Source of the DNA: Thermodesulfobacterium sp. TA1
GTDB taxonomy: Bacteria; Desulfobacterota; Thermodesulfobacteria; Thermodesulfobacteriales; Thermodesulfobacteriaceae
Reading direction: 5' to 3'
Assembly: GCF_008630935.1 (NCBI RefSeq)
Contig: NZ_CP043908.1
Span: forward strand, 620,001-684,000
Length of the DNA stretch: 64,000 nt
Of this stretch, positions 8,757-17,811 are shown one piece after another (position 1 is the first letter of the stretch; the number at the start of each line of letters is the position of its first letter). Below the pieces are notes generated by a model. The model was not told where the DNA came from. It did no database searches and saw only the letters and a list, made by a program, of their open reading frames with translations. The translations under genes were made by a program, and so were the position numbers.

Positions 8757-9412
8757 TGTCCGAAGACCTTAGGATGTTTGCCATCGGAGACATCCATGGT
8801 TGTCTTGATAGTTTAGAAGCTTTGCTTGAGATTTTACCGGTTGATTGGGGCCATGACTTGGTGGTTTTTCTTGGAGATTATATAGACAGAGGAGAGAGCC
8901 CTAAAGGAGTAGTAGAAAGGATAGTAAGTTTAAAGAAAGAATATCCAGACCGAGTGATTACCCTTAAGGGGAATCATGAATGGATGTTCGAAAGATTTTT
9001 GGAAGGAAAAGATGTTGAACTTTTTCTTTATAACGGAGGGGAGGTTACTATAAGAGACTATTATAATCCAGAAAAAAGGATGATAGAAATTCCTACCGAA
9101 CATCAACTTTTTTTTAAAGACCTTAAGCTGTTTTTTGAGAATAAGGATTATTTTTTTGTTCATGCAGGGATAAATCCTTATAAACCTTGGGACAAACAAA
9201 CAGAAGAAGATTTTTTATGGATAAGAGAAACTTTTTATGGTTCTACTAAACCTTTACCTAAAACAGTGGTTTTTGGACATACTCCCTTTATTACCCCTTT
9301 TGTAGGACCTAACCGGATAGGTATAGACACCGGCTGTATTTACGGTGGTTTCTTGACAGCAGTTATGTTACCTGAGTTAGAGTTTTTTCAGGTAAAATGT
9401 AAAATAAGGTAA
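8756..9412 (+). CDS. PP2A-like serine/threonine protein phosphatase / calcineurin-like metallophosphoesterase
   Basis: About 218 residues, with the canonical metallophosphoesterase motifs in order: GDIHGCLDSL, GDYIDRGESP, GNHEWM, VHAGINP and GHTPF. The spacing is that of bacterial PrpA/PrpB-type phosphatases and of diadenosine tetraphosphatase relatives, which use two metal ions to hydrolyse phosphoesters. Whether it acts on proteins or small molecules cannot be read from sequence. The start is taken as the ATG of the TAATG overlap with the radical SAM gene (8756); an in-frame TTG at 8744 is the alternative. Confidence 0.82.
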   Translation: MSEDLRMFAIGDIHGCLDSLEALLEILPVDWGHDLVVFLGDYIDRGESPKGVVERIVSLKKEYPDRVITLKGNHEWMFERFLEGKDVELFLYNGGEVTIRDYYNPEKRMIEIPTEHQLFFKDLKLFFENKDYFFVHAGINPYKPWDKQTEEDFLWIRETFYGSTKPLPKTVVFGHTPFITPFVGPNRIGIDTGCIYGGFLTAVMLPELEFFQVKCKIR

Positions 9413-9425
9413 GGAGGAGGTAAGG

Positions 9426-9920
9426 ATGGCAAAAGATGACGGAGACAGAAAACTTTCTTGGAGGGAAATAGACAAGCTAAAGTCCCAAAGTGGATTAAGT
9501 AAAATTAGAAAAAAGTTAGAAAGACAAGACAGAACTTCCTCTGTAGCAGACACTAAAAATAAGCAAAAATATTTAAAAGAGCTTGATAAATTGTTTTTAG
9601 ATAAAGATGAGTTAGAAAAGCAAAGTTTTTTAGAGAAACTTCATCAGCAGTACGGCAATAAAAATTTTAAAAAATTAGCTAAAGAGTTTGTAGAAAAATA
9701 CGGATTACCTGAAGACTGGAGAACCCTTATGTTGTTTTTAGACTTAGAAGATAAAACTTTAGTTCTCCAGACCTTAGAAAAAATAAAAGAAACTTTTCCT
9801 CAGAAAACCACCACCGAAAAACAAGGGATGCTTTCAAAACTTAAAACTATGGTCCTTACTTCAAAGGATGAAACCATAAGCTTTAAAGTGGAAACCCTTT
9901 TAAAGGAATTAAGCCTTTGA
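9426..9920 (+). CDS. conserved hypothetical, charged coiled-coil protein
   Basis: 164 residues, not recognised. It is extremely rich in Lys, Glu and Leu, begins MAKDDGDRKLSWREIDKLK, has no membrane segment and no cysteine, and is predicted by eye to be almost wholly helical. It has a very strong ribosome site (AAGGAGGAGGTAAGG, 9411-9425) and its stop overlaps the TTG start of the recombinase gene (TTGA). The basic, charged first 50 residues could bind nucleic acid, but there is no motif to support this. Confidence 0.65.
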   Translation: MAKDDGDRKLSWREIDKLKSQSGLSKIRKKLERQDRTSSVADTKNKQKYLKELDKLFLDKDELEKQSFLEKLHQQYGNKNFKKLAKEFVEKYGLPEDWRTLMLFLDLEDKTLVLQTLEKIKETFPQKTTTEKQGMLSKLKTMVLTSKDETISFKVETLLKELSL

Positions 9921-10801
9921 TACAGGATTACGTAGAAGAATTTTTGTCTTTTTTGTCGGCGGTAAAAAACGCCTCTCTTAATACGTTGATTTCCTATGGG
10001 TCTGACCTTAAAGATTTGATAGAATTTTTACAAAAGAAAGGGAACCTTAGTTTAGAAGGTTTAAATCACCTTGCCGAGTATTTAGAGTATTTAAGGGCAA
10101 AAGGTTATAACCCTTTTACCGTGGCAAGAAAGCTTTCAAGTCTTAGAAGTTTTTTAAAGTTTTTAGAGGTAGAAAAAGGATTAAACGTAAACCTTGGTTT
10201 TTTAGAAAATCCTAAACTTCCGTTAAGGCTTCCTAAGGTTTTGAGTTTAGAAGAAATAGAAAGGTTGTTGTCTCAACCAGACCTAAAACATCCCTTAGGA
10301 TATCGGGATAGGACGATGCTTGAGCTAATGTATGCTACAGGTATAAGGGTTTCTGAATTGATAGGATTAAAGGGGCAGGACCTAAACCTTGAGCTGGGTT
10401 TTTTAAGGGTTATGGGAAAGGGAGGAAAGGAAAGACTTATTCCTATAGGGGATTATGCCCTTGATTTTTTAAAAAACTATCTTAATAACATAAGACCTAT
10501 ATTAATCAGTCCCAAAAGTAAGGACCACGTTTTTTTAAACCGAAGGGGAACTCCTCTTACCAGGCAAAGGTTTTGGCAGATAATTAAACAATACGCTTTA
10601 AAAGCAGGGATAGACGTTGAAAAGATCTCTCCCCATGTTTTAAGACATTCTTTCGCCTCTCATCTACTTCAAAGAGGGGCAGACCTAAGGGCCCTTCAAT
10701 TGATGCTTGGGCATAGCAGTTTAGCTACCACTCAGGTTTACACCCATTTAGACTACAAGAGACTAAGAGAGGTTTATGACCGGCACCACCCCAGGGCTTA
10801 A
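9917..10801 (+). CDS. xerD: tyrosine recombinase XerC/XerD
   Basis: 294 residues, normal XerC/D length. The N-terminal SAM-like core-binding domain covers residues 1-85. The catalytic set is complete: Arg in ATGIRVSELIGL, His-x-x-Arg in SPHVLRHSFASHLL, the second His in MLGHSSLATTQ and the Tyr nucleophile in VYTHLDY. It resolves chromosome dimers at dif sites. Start is TTG overlapping the previous stop (TTGA). Being chromosomal, lone and in an operon with housekeeping genes, it is not a phage or integron integrase. XerC versus XerD cannot be decided by eye; no dif site was recognised. Confidence 0.9.
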   Translation: MIQDYVEEFLSFLSAVKNASLNTLISYGSDLKDLIEFLQKKGNLSLEGLNHLAEYLEYLRAKGYNPFTVARKLSSLRSFLKFLEVEKGLNVNLGFLENPKLPLRLPKVLSLEEIERLLSQPDLKHPLGYRDRTMLELMYATGIRVSELIGLKGQDLNLELGFLRVMGKGGKERLIPIGDYALDFLKNYLNNIRPILISPKSKDHVFLNRRGTPLTRQRFWQIIKQYALKAGIDVEKISPHVLRHSFASHLLQRGADLRALQLMLGHSSLATTQVYTHLDYKRLREVYDRHHPRA

Positions 10802-12086
10802 GGTCTATCCTATTGATTTTGCAGACTTTATAGACTTTGTAGCCAAAGACAGAGAGGCTAAAAAATTTTTGCTTAGACTGAGAGACCTTGCTCAGAAAAG
10901 AGGAGAGTTTTTGTATTTTGCAGGAGGGATGGTAAGAGATTATCTACTCTTTAAAAAAGGGCGTTTATCTTTTAAAGAAATTAAAGATTTTGATTTAGTT
11001 TTAGAAGGAAACCTTGAAGAGTTTTTGCAAGAACTAAACGGAGGAATAAAAAAAGAAATTCTTTTTAAGTCTCAATTTCTTACTTATAAGGTTAGGGTCT
11101 TTTTAGGGAAAATTTCTTTAGAAGTAGACTTTATTACCGCAAGAAAAGAAGTTTATGAAGGAATCGCTCAGCTTCCTAAGGTTTTTCCTTCTAATTTTTT
11201 AGACGACCTTTTAAGAAGGGATTTTACGATAAACTCCTTAGCTATAGGTCTATCACCCCCTTATGAAGGCCTTTTGCTTGATCCTTTAGACGGCAAAAAG
11301 GATCTCGAGTCTGCGCTTATCAAACCTTTGCATCTCTATTCCTTTGTAGAAGACCCAACCCGGATTTTTAGAGGGATAAGGTATAAGGTAAGGCTGGACT
11401 TTAGTTTCGCTGAAGAGTTTTATCAGGCACTGGAGGTTTGTTATCAGAAAGAGGCTTTAAAAAGGCTTTCTTCTACCAGGTTGGTTAACGAATTAAGGCT
11501 TTATCTGCTTAAAGAAGGAGAAGACCTTTTACCTGACCTCCTTGAGACGACCTATCAGCTTGGGGTTTTTGAGAACGCAGGGATTGAAGTAGCCAGAGAA
11601 AACTTCCCTGTACTTTGTGAGGTGTTGAAAGAAATAAAAGAAGAGTTTAGCCCTAAGGAAAGGGAAAGGGTCTATTTGTTAGGGCTGGTTGCAACCCTTA
11701 GTGATTTGGAAAGATTGGGATTTAGCGAAGTAGAGGTTAAAAGGTTGGCGAACTTACTTCATGACATAAAGGGGCTTTGTAATAGGATTAAAAAGTTATC
11801 TTTAAAAGAAAAATTAGATTGGTTTGATAAAATCCGTAGAGATTATCTTTGTGCCTTTGCCGTGATTTTTCCGGAGCTTAAGGAGGAGGTTTTGCGTTAT
11901 CTAAAGATTTATTCTAAGGTAAGACCAGAGCTAAACGGAGAGGACCTTAAAAAATTGGGGTTTAAACCTGGAAAAGATATAGGAGAGATTCTTAAACTAC
12001 TTCGTTTAAAAAGGTTGGAGGGAACGATTAAAAACAAGAAAGAAGAAATAGAGTTTTTAAAAAATTTTTTGGTTAAAAACCAGTAG
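10776..12086 (+). CDS. tRNA nucleotidyltransferase / poly(A) polymerase family protein
   Basis: 436 residues, class II nucleotidyltransferase fold. The head domain shows FAGGMVRDYLL and KDFDLVLEG, then VDFITARKE, a DLLRRDFTINSLAIGL motif and DPTRIFRGIRYKVRL. These are the usual motifs of CCA-adding enzymes and bacterial poly(A) polymerases. The C-terminal half is helical with a possible HD-like region (LLHDIKG). Organisms of this type may split C- and A-adding between two proteins, so it may be only one activity. The ATG at 10776 overlaps the recombinase by 26 bases; the first dozen residues are unlike the family, so the true start may be a few codons later. Confidence 0.85.
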   Translation: MTGTTPGLKVYPIDFADFIDFVAKDREAKKFLLRLRDLAQKRGEFLYFAGGMVRDYLLFKKGRLSFKEIKDFDLVLEGNLEEFLQELNGGIKKEILFKSQFLTYKVRVFLGKISLEVDFITARKEVYEGIAQLPKVFPSNFLDDLLRRDFTINSLAIGLSPPYEGLLLDPLDGKKDLESALIKPLHLYSFVEDPTRIFRGIRYKVRLDFSFAEEFYQALEVCYQKEALKRLSSTRLVNELRLYLLKEGEDLLPDLLETTYQLGVFENAGIEVARENFPVLCEVLKEIKEEFSPKERERVYLLGLVATLSDLERLGFSEVEVKRLANLLHDIKGLCNRIKKLSLKEKLDWFDKIRRDYLCAFAVIFPELKEEVLRYLKIYSKVRPELNGEDLKKLGFKPGKDIGEILKLLRLKRLEGTIKNKKEEIEFLKNFLVKNQ

Positions 12087-12147
12087 TAAATCGTAAAATT
12101 TTGAGGTAAAATTACCTAACAAATTAAAAATTATTTAGTAAACTTTT

Positions 12148-13959
12148 ATGAGGCTAAAACATAAAATTTTACTTTGGCTTTTTACTCAACTTATCCTGTT
12201 TTTTGGGTTAAGCTGGTTTATTTATTTGCTTTTTGTGCAAAAGAGTTTTTTTAAGATAGAAAAGGAGTGGGTTTTTTCGATAGCCTCAGAGGTAATAAAA
12301 TATTTAGAGGTAGAAAAGAAAAGGTCGGAACTTCTTACCAGGGATTGGGCGGTTTGGGATGATGCCTATGATTTTTTAACCGGAAAAATGCCTAACTTTC
12401 CTAAGAGCAATTTGAACAGAGAAACCTATGTAAACAATAAACTTTCTGTGATTGCATATCTTTTTTTAGACGGAAAAGTCAAGGCAGGTGGTTTTTATGA
12501 CAAGAAGGCCGACCAGATTTTACCTGTAGACCCTGTATGGCTAAAGGAACATTACCGATATTATCGGTCTCTTTATCCTGAAATTACCTTACAATCCTTT
12601 TACACCGGTCTATCTTTTTATCAAGGGGTACCTTCCATAGTAAGTTTTTATCCGGTAACTGATTCAGAGGCTAAAAAAACTCCTGTAGGACTTTTAGTGA
12701 TGGTTTTTCCTTTAGAAGGAGAAAAATTAGACTTAATAAAAGATATTTTTGGGCTTATCAACATAGATTTTATAACTTTTCAAGGAAAAAAGATAGAAAA
12801 TACCATTAAGTTAAACGAAAAAGGAATCTATGAGATTTTAATTAGTCTTAGAGATTTCTTCGGAAACCCTCTGGGCCTAAGTTTTACAGTTTCTAAAAAA
12901 ATTGCCTTTGAAAAGTATCTCGAAAAGTTTTTATTAGTGCAGTTTTTAGTTTTAATGATGGTTTTTGGTGTATTTTATTTTCATATGAGGTTGATTCTAA
13001 AGAAAATAGAGTATGTTAAATCTGAGATAGACCTTATTTCTAAAGGAAAGAAGGAGAAAATAACCTTAAAAGGAGAAGATGAACTTGTTGAATTGGTAAA
13101 ACGTTTTAATTTGGTTTATTCTCTTTTAAAAACACAGCTTGAAGAGGTTAACAAGGCTACCAAGATTTATCAGATGATAGCCGAAAGGTCTAACCTTGCG
13201 GTTGCAGTCTTTAATCAAGATGAAAAGTTAGTCTATGCAAACAGCTTTTGGAAAAACTTTATAGAAGAAAATTTAGAAAAATCGATTTTCTCTTTTATAG
13301 ACCGAGAAGGATTAGAAAAAACTAAGCCTTTTAAGTTATGCTTTAAAACCAAAACCGGAGAAGAGGTATGTTTAAGTTTTGAGGTAATACCTATAAAAGA
13401 ATACAGCCTTTATTATCTGGTGATAGGCTATGACATTTCTTATCTTAAGGAGGAGATGGACCAACTTTTTGTTAGGGCAACCAAAGATCAATTAACTGGA
13501 CTTTATAACAGGACCTATTTAGAGGATATTATTAAAAGGATTTTTGATTTGATTAAAAGAGGTCAAGAGTATAGTGTAATTTTTGTAGATGTAGACTATT
13601 TAAAAGATATCAACGACCAATTCGGACATTTGACAGGAGATAGGTATTTAAAAGCGGTAGCTGAGGTTATCGCTAAAAACTCCAGAGCAGAGGATATCCC
13701 TGTGAGATGGGGAGGGGATGAGTTTATTCTAATCATTAGGTCAGACCTTGAAGGAGCCAAAAAGGTAGCAGAAAGGATTTTACAGGGGGTAAAAGAGATT
13801 TGCTTAAAGGTAAACGGAAACGAGATAAAAGGGTCGGTAAGTATAGGGGTTGCTAAGATAGAACCAGATAAAAGTTTAGAAGAATTGATATTTAAAGTAG
13901 ACCAAGCCCTTTATCAAGCCAAATCGGAAGGAAAAGGAAAGATTAAGGTTATAGTTTAG
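12148..13959 (+). CDS. membrane diguanylate cyclase, CHASE4-PAS-GGDEF
   Basis: 603 residues. One membrane helix at about residues 6-29 and another near 258-282 flank a periplasmic domain with the CHASE4 hallmark TRDWAVWDDAYDF. A HAMP-like linker (about 285-335) and a PAS-like segment (about 340-430) lead to a C-terminal GGDEF domain. The active motif RWGGDEFIL is intact, and RAED stands five residues before it, matching the RxxD inhibitory site. It should make cyclic di-GMP under control of an external signal and product feedback; the ligand is unknown. A K+ channel gene follows 5 bases later. Confidence 0.88.
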   Translation: MRLKHKILLWLFTQLILFFGLSWFIYLLFVQKSFFKIEKEWVFSIASEVIKYLEVEKKRSELLTRDWAVWDDAYDFLTGKMPNFPKSNLNRETYVNNKLSVIAYLFLDGKVKAGGFYDKKADQILPVDPVWLKEHYRYYRSLYPEITLQSFYTGLSFYQGVPSIVSFYPVTDSEAKKTPVGLLVMVFPLEGEKLDLIKDIFGLINIDFITFQGKKIENTIKLNEKGIYEILISLRDFFGNPLGLSFTVSKKIAFEKYLEKFLLVQFLVLMMVFGVFYFHMRLILKKIEYVKSEIDLISKGKKEKITLKGEDELVELVKRFNLVYSLLKTQLEEVNKATKIYQMIAERSNLAVAVFNQDEKLVYANSFWKNFIEENLEKSIFSFIDREGLEKTKPFKLCFKTKTGEEVCLSFEVIPIKEYSLYYLVIGYDISYLKEEMDQLFVRATKDQLTGLYNRTYLEDIIKRIFDLIKRGQEYSVIFVDVDYLKDINDQFGHLTGDRYLKAVAEVIAKNSRAEDIPVRWGGDEFILIIRSDLEGAKKVAERILQGVKEICLKVNGNEIKGSVSIGVAKIEPDKSLEELIFKVDQALYQAKSEGKGKIKVIV

Positions 13960-13964
13960 GGTCT

Positions 13965-14966
13965 ATGGATTATACTTATTCGGTAAACAGACGTCTTTTT
14001 TTGGTTTTAATTTTGGTTGCTGGTATAATAGCTTTGGGAACGGTAGGTTATATCATAATAGAAGATATGCTTTTTTTGGAAGCTCTGTACATGACGGTTA
14101 TCACCTTAGCTACTGTAGGGTTTAAAGAAGTGAAACCTCTTAGCGAAGCAGGGATGATTTTTACCATTTTGCTTATTATTTTAGGTTTTGGGGTTTTTAC
14201 CTATGCAGTGACCACAGGTGCTCAAATTTTGATAGAAGGAGAGCTAAGAGATGTTTTTAACGAAAGGAGAAGAAAGAAGATGTTAGTAAGGCTTAAAGGA
14301 CATTACATCATTTGTGGTTATGGTAGGATGGGAAGGATTATCGCTAAAGAGCTTAAAGCTCATGGTGAAGAGATTGTAGTGATAGAAAGGCAGGGTGAAA
14401 TTAAAGAAGAAGGATTTTTCTTTATAATCGGAGACGCTACCAAAGATGAGGTTCTTAAGGAAGCAGGGATTGAGAGGGCAAAAGGGCTTGTGTCTGTTCT
14501 TTCTTCAGATGCAGACAACCTTTATGTAGTTTTAAGTGCCAGGGCTTTAAACCCAAACCTTTTTATCATAGCCAGGGCAGCTGAAGAGTCAGCCAGAAAA
14601 AAATTAAAAATAGCAGGGGCAAACAAGGTAGTCTGTCCCTATCATATAGGTGGTTTAAGAATGGCCCATATGTTGTTAAAACCTAATGTAGTCGATTTTT
14701 GGGAGTTTATTACTAGATCAGAGTATTTAAACATAGACATAGAAGAACTTGTGGTCTCAGAAAAATCACCTTATGCAGGTAAGACCTTGCGAGAGACAGA
14801 AATAGGTAAGACCTTTGGGGTTATTATCGTAGGTATAAAAAGAAAGGAAGGACAGATAGAATTTAACCCTTCGGCTGAAAGCCTTATTCTACCAGGGGAT
14901 ATCCTCTTAGCCATAGGACCTCCAGAAAAACTTAGCTTACTTGAAAAGAGTCTATCTAATGGATAA
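13965..14966 (+). CDS. potassium channel with RCK (TrkA-N, TrkA-C) domains
   Basis: 333 residues. Two membrane helices (about residues 8-32 and 65-88) enclose a pore loop with the filter TLATVGFKEV, close to TVGYG but with Phe for Tyr and Lys for the following Gly. The cytoplasmic part has a Rossmann RCK/TrkA-N domain (HYIICGYGRMGRIIAKEL, then IIGDATKDEVL) and a TrkA-C domain (SPYAGKTLRETEIGKTFGVIIVG). This is the MthK/Kch layout: a tetrameric channel gated by nucleotide or ion binding. The changed residue after the filter phenylalanine is unusual and could alter selectivity. It lies between the diguanylate cyclase and a lipoprotein gene. Confidence 0.87.
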   Translation: MDYTYSVNRRLFLVLILVAGIIALGTVGYIIIEDMLFLEALYMTVITLATVGFKEVKPLSEAGMIFTILLIILGFGVFTYAVTTGAQILIEGELRDVFNERRRKKMLVRLKGHYIICGYGRMGRIIAKELKAHGEEIVVIERQGEIKEEGFFFIIGDATKDEVLKEAGIERAKGLVSVLSSDADNLYVVLSARALNPNLFIIARAAEESARKKLKIAGANKVVCPYHIGGLRMAHMLLKPNVVDFWEFITRSEYLNIDIEELVVSEKSPYAGKTLRETEIGKTFGVIIVGIKRKEGQIEFNPSAESLILPGDILLAIGPPEKLSLLEKSLSNG

Positions 14967-15537
14967 AAAATTTTTGATTAAAAGATTACCCTTAGTTTTG
15001 GTCTTGGTTTTACTTTTGCCTTCTTGTGCTTTAAAAGAAAGGTTTCAAGAGTTTAAGGATGATAACCTAGAACGCGCTAAGGTATTTTTAGCAAGACTTC
15101 CTTTAGTTAAAAGGTATGTCTCTCTTTATCCGCCGCCTAAGGAGTTTTATCAAGAGGTAAAAGGAATGGTAGAATGGATAAAAGGGGCTAAGGTTCCTGA
15201 TCTTTATAAAGAAGAACAAAAGGCAGTCTTAAAACACTGGGAGGAGATAGAAAATCTTTATAAAAGTAAATATTACCGAAGATGTGAAAGGGAGTTAAAG
15301 AAACTCAAACCTAAGGCAGAAACCCTAAAAAACAAACTTGAAACCTATAGAGAAACCTTAAAAAGAGAGGCTATGCAAAAATATCAGGCTTTAGAACAAA
15401 AGGCTAAAGAGGTTTTAAAAACCAAAAAAGGAGAGGACCGATTAAAAATAGAGCTTTATCTATGGAAATTAAGGTCTTTGATTACTTTAGAGGATTATGA
15501 TAGCTTTAACAAGGAGATAGAAAATGCCCCTTTCTAA
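14959..15537 (+). CDS. small lipoprotein, helical, unknown function
   Basis: About 192 residues. The N-terminus is a lipoprotein signal (Lys-rich start, then a leucine-rich core ending in LLLPSC at about residues 15-20). The mature part is Lys/Glu-rich and almost wholly helical, with coiled-coil-like stretches (KKLKPKAETLKNKLETYRET). I recognise no family. The start is put at the ATG overlapping the channel's stop by 8 bases. The 3' end overlaps pgpA by 14 bases, so it is translated within the same operon. Confidence 0.7.
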   Translation: MDKKFLIKRLPLVLVLVLLLPSCALKERFQEFKDDNLERAKVFLARLPLVKRYVSLYPPPKEFYQEVKGMVEWIKGAKVPDLYKEEQKAVLKHWEEIENLYKSKYYRRCERELKKLKPKAETLKNKLETYRETLKREAMQKYQALEQKAKEVLKTKKGEDRLKIELYLWKLRSLITLEDYDSFNKEIENAPF

Positions 15538-16015
15538 ACAGCCTAATTTTTTCCGCAACCTTATTTGGATTTTTATCTCATCCGGTGGTTTTGTCGGTTT
15601 TTTACCAGTTTGTCCAGGGACTTTTGGGGCCTTAACCGGGCTGGTATATTTTTGGTTTCTTAAAGAGACTTCATTGTTATATCAATTGGTTTTGACCTTA
15701 AGCCTTTCAGGTTTAGGAGTAGTTGCAAGTCATCTGGCAAGCAAAATAGTACGAGAAAAAGACCCTGAGTTTGTGGTTATAGACGAAATAGCAGGGATGT
15801 GGTTTGCTTTGATAGGTAAAAACACTTGGGTTGAGTTTGTATTAGCCTTTGTGGTTTTTAGGTTTTTAGACATTAAAAAGCCTCTTTTTATCGGTAGGTT
15901 AGAAAGGTTTTCAGGAGGATGGGGTATCATGTTAGATGACCTTTGGGCGGGTATCCTTACTAACGGCATAGTGTCCTTGGTGTTTTATGTTGCTAAATTT
16001 TATGGTTTGATATAA
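15524..16015 (+). CDS. pgpA: phosphatidylglycerophosphatase A
   Basis: 163 residues, normal PgpA length. It shows GFLPVCPGTFGALTGL near the start, VVIDEIAGMWFAL in the middle, and FRFLDIKKPLFIGRLERFSGGWGIMLDDLWAGI near the end, the conserved PgpA blocks with the acidic catalytic residues. It has three to four membrane segments. It dephosphorylates phosphatidylglycerol phosphate to phosphatidylglycerol on the inner membrane. cinA follows 13 bases later. Confidence 0.92.
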   Translation: MPLSKQPNFFRNLIWIFISSGGFVGFLPVCPGTFGALTGLVYFWFLKETSLLYQLVLTLSLSGLGVVASHLASKIVREKDPEFVVIDEIAGMWFALIGKNTWVEFVLAFVVFRFLDIKKPLFIGRLERFSGGWGIMLDDLWAGILTNGIVSLVFYVAKFYGLI

Positions 16016-16028
16016 ACTTATTTTTAAG

Positions 16029-17297
16029 ATGGAAGGGGTTTTAATCTTTATCGGAGATGAGTTGGTTTCTGGACTGGTAGCTAACACCAATGTCTTGGTA
16101 GCTACCAGAGAACTTTTTTCTCATGGCTTTCAGATAAAAGAGATTATTACCTTACCAGATGATTTGTCCTTGATTAAGGAGTATTTGCGAAAACTTTTAC
16201 GAAAATATTCTTTTCTGGTTCTGTCAGGAGGGCTTGGTCCTACTGATGATGACCTTACTAACCAGGCGGTTGCTGAGGCTTTAGGGTTTAACTTGATAGA
16301 AAATACAGAAGTTGCCCAGGCTATAGCCTTTTCTAAAGAATATGTCAGTTCTCACGAAATAGCAAGAAAGATGTCTCTTTTACCTGAAGGAGCTGTTCCT
16401 TTAGCAGACGACCTGACGATGGCAGGTTATTTTATAGACCTCAAAGAAAAACTTCTTTTTGTTTTACCAGGTGTTCCTTCTCAGTTTGAGCATCTTTTAA
16501 CCCAGAAAGTGATACCTCTTTTATCTCAAAGGTTTAGACCTGAAGTTTTAGAGTATTCTCAAGTTTTAAGGTTTTTTGACCTAAACGAAACCGACTTAAA
16601 CCTTTTTTTAAAAGACCAGGTCTTTGACCCTAAGGAGTTAAAAATAGGGTATTATCCCCTTTTGCCTGAAGTAAAACTGGTGCTTAGGAGTAGAGATAAA
16701 GGCCTTTTAACTGAGGTGGTATCTAAACTCAAAAAAAGGTTTGGTCCTTCTTTGGTGAGTGAAGAAGATGTTTCTTTGGTAGAAGTAACCGGTAGACTTT
16801 TAATCTCTCAGGGTAAAAAATTGGCAGTAGCAGAGTCTTGCACAGGTGGTATGCTTTCTTCCCTGTTGACCTCGGTTGCAGGTAGTTCTAACTATTTTGA
16901 AAGGGGTTTTGTGACTTATAGTCCGGAAAGTAAGGTGGAGTTGCTTGGGGTAAAAAAAGAACATATAGAACGTTTTGGGGTGGTTAGTTATCAAGTAGCT
17001 TTAGACATGGCAGAGGGGCTTAAAAATAGAGTAAAAGTAGACTATGCCATCGGGATTACAGGATATGCAGGACCTGGAGGAGGGGCTACTGAAAACCCTG
17101 TAGGTACTGTCTACATAGGTCTTGCTTATCAACAAAAGGTTAAAGCCTTTAAGTTTTGGTTTCAAGGATTAGAGAGGAGGGAAATTCAGCTGATAAGCAG
17201 TTATACCGCTTTAGACATGTTAAGGAGGCTTATAGTTTATGATGAGGGCTTTCTTAGGTATAGATTTGCCGTCGGAGTTGAAGAAAGGTCTCTCTGA
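16029..17297 (+). CDS. cinA: CinA-family protein: MoaB-like domain plus nicotinamide-nucleotide amidase domain
   Basis: 422 residues, full length. The N-terminal MoCF/COG1058 domain (about 1-170) starts MEGVLIFIGDELVSGLVANTN and has the SGGLGPTDDDLT loop. The C-terminal domain (about 260-410) has LAVAESCTGGMLSSLLT and GITGYAGPGGG, the PncC nicotinamide mononucleotide deamidase signature with its catalytic Ser/Thr region. Together they recycle pyridine nucleotides (ADP-ribose pyrophosphatase and NMN deamidase activities known from the family). The 3' end overlaps the next gene by 59 bases. The order pgpA-cinA-thpR is common in bacteria. Confidence 0.92.
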   Translation: MEGVLIFIGDELVSGLVANTNVLVATRELFSHGFQIKEIITLPDDLSLIKEYLRKLLRKYSFLVLSGGLGPTDDDLTNQAVAEALGFNLIENTEVAQAIAFSKEYVSSHEIARKMSLLPEGAVPLADDLTMAGYFIDLKEKLLFVLPGVPSQFEHLLTQKVIPLLSQRFRPEVLEYSQVLRFFDLNETDLNLFLKDQVFDPKELKIGYYPLLPEVKLVLRSRDKGLLTEVVSKLKKRFGPSLVSEEDVSLVEVTGRLLISQGKKLAVAESCTGGMLSSLLTSVAGSSNYFERGFVTYSPESKVELLGVKKEHIERFGVVSYQVALDMAEGLKNRVKVDYAIGITGYAGPGGGATENPVGTVYIGLAYQQKVKAFKFWFQGLERREIQLISSYTALDMLRRLIVYDEGFLRYRFAVGVEERSL

Positions 17298-17811
17298 GTT
17301 AGAGAAGATTAAACAACCAGAGGGACTTAAGGCTAAGTGGGTAGAGGAAGAAAATTTTCATCTTACTTTAGTCTTTTTCGGAAACGTTAGTGCTGACCTT
17401 TTAGAAAGATTAAGTAAATCGGTAGAAAAGGTTTTAACTAACTATCCAGGTTTTGTATTAACCATAGATAAAATAGGTTTTTTCCCTGAGAAAGGAACCC
17501 CGAGGGTGGTTTGGATAGGGCTTAAAGAACCCACAGGAACTTTGGTAAAACTGGTAGAGGATTTACATAAAGCTTTTAAGAAATTCAAACTAAAACTTGA
17601 CCAAAGGTTTCATCCTCATATTACCCTTTTTAGAGTGAAAGAGCTGGTCAATAAAACAGCCTTTGAAGAATACTTTAAAAACCTCTCAGAAATCGCCCAA
17701 AAATTAGAGGGGTTTAGATTTCCTGTAAAAGAAGTGAAGTTTTTTGAGAGTACTTTAACCCCCAAAGGTCCTATTTATAAAACCCTTAAGGAGGTAAGCT
17801 TAGGATTATGA
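17239..17811 (+). CDS. thpR: RNA 2',3'-cyclic phosphodiesterase (2'-5' RNA ligase family)
   Basis: 190 residues. The two catalytic HxTx motifs are present: ENFHLTLVFFG (about 42) and FHPHITLFRV (about 125). The N-terminus MRAFLGIDLP is the usual beginning of the family, so the second of the two tandem ATGs (17242) is the likelier start. The enzyme opens 2',3'-cyclic phosphates on RNA and can ligate tRNA halves in vitro. It overlaps cinA by 59 bases and the psiE-like gene by 4. Confidence 0.9.
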   Translation: MMRAFLGIDLPSELKKGLSELEKIKQPEGLKAKWVEEENFHLTLVFFGNVSADLLERLSKSVEKVLTNYPGFVLTIDKIGFFPEKGTPRVVWIGLKEPTGTLVKLVEDLHKAFKKFKLKLDQRFHPHITLFRVKELVNKTAFEEYFKNLSEIAQKLEGFRFPVKEVKFFESTLTPKGPIYKTLKEVSLGL

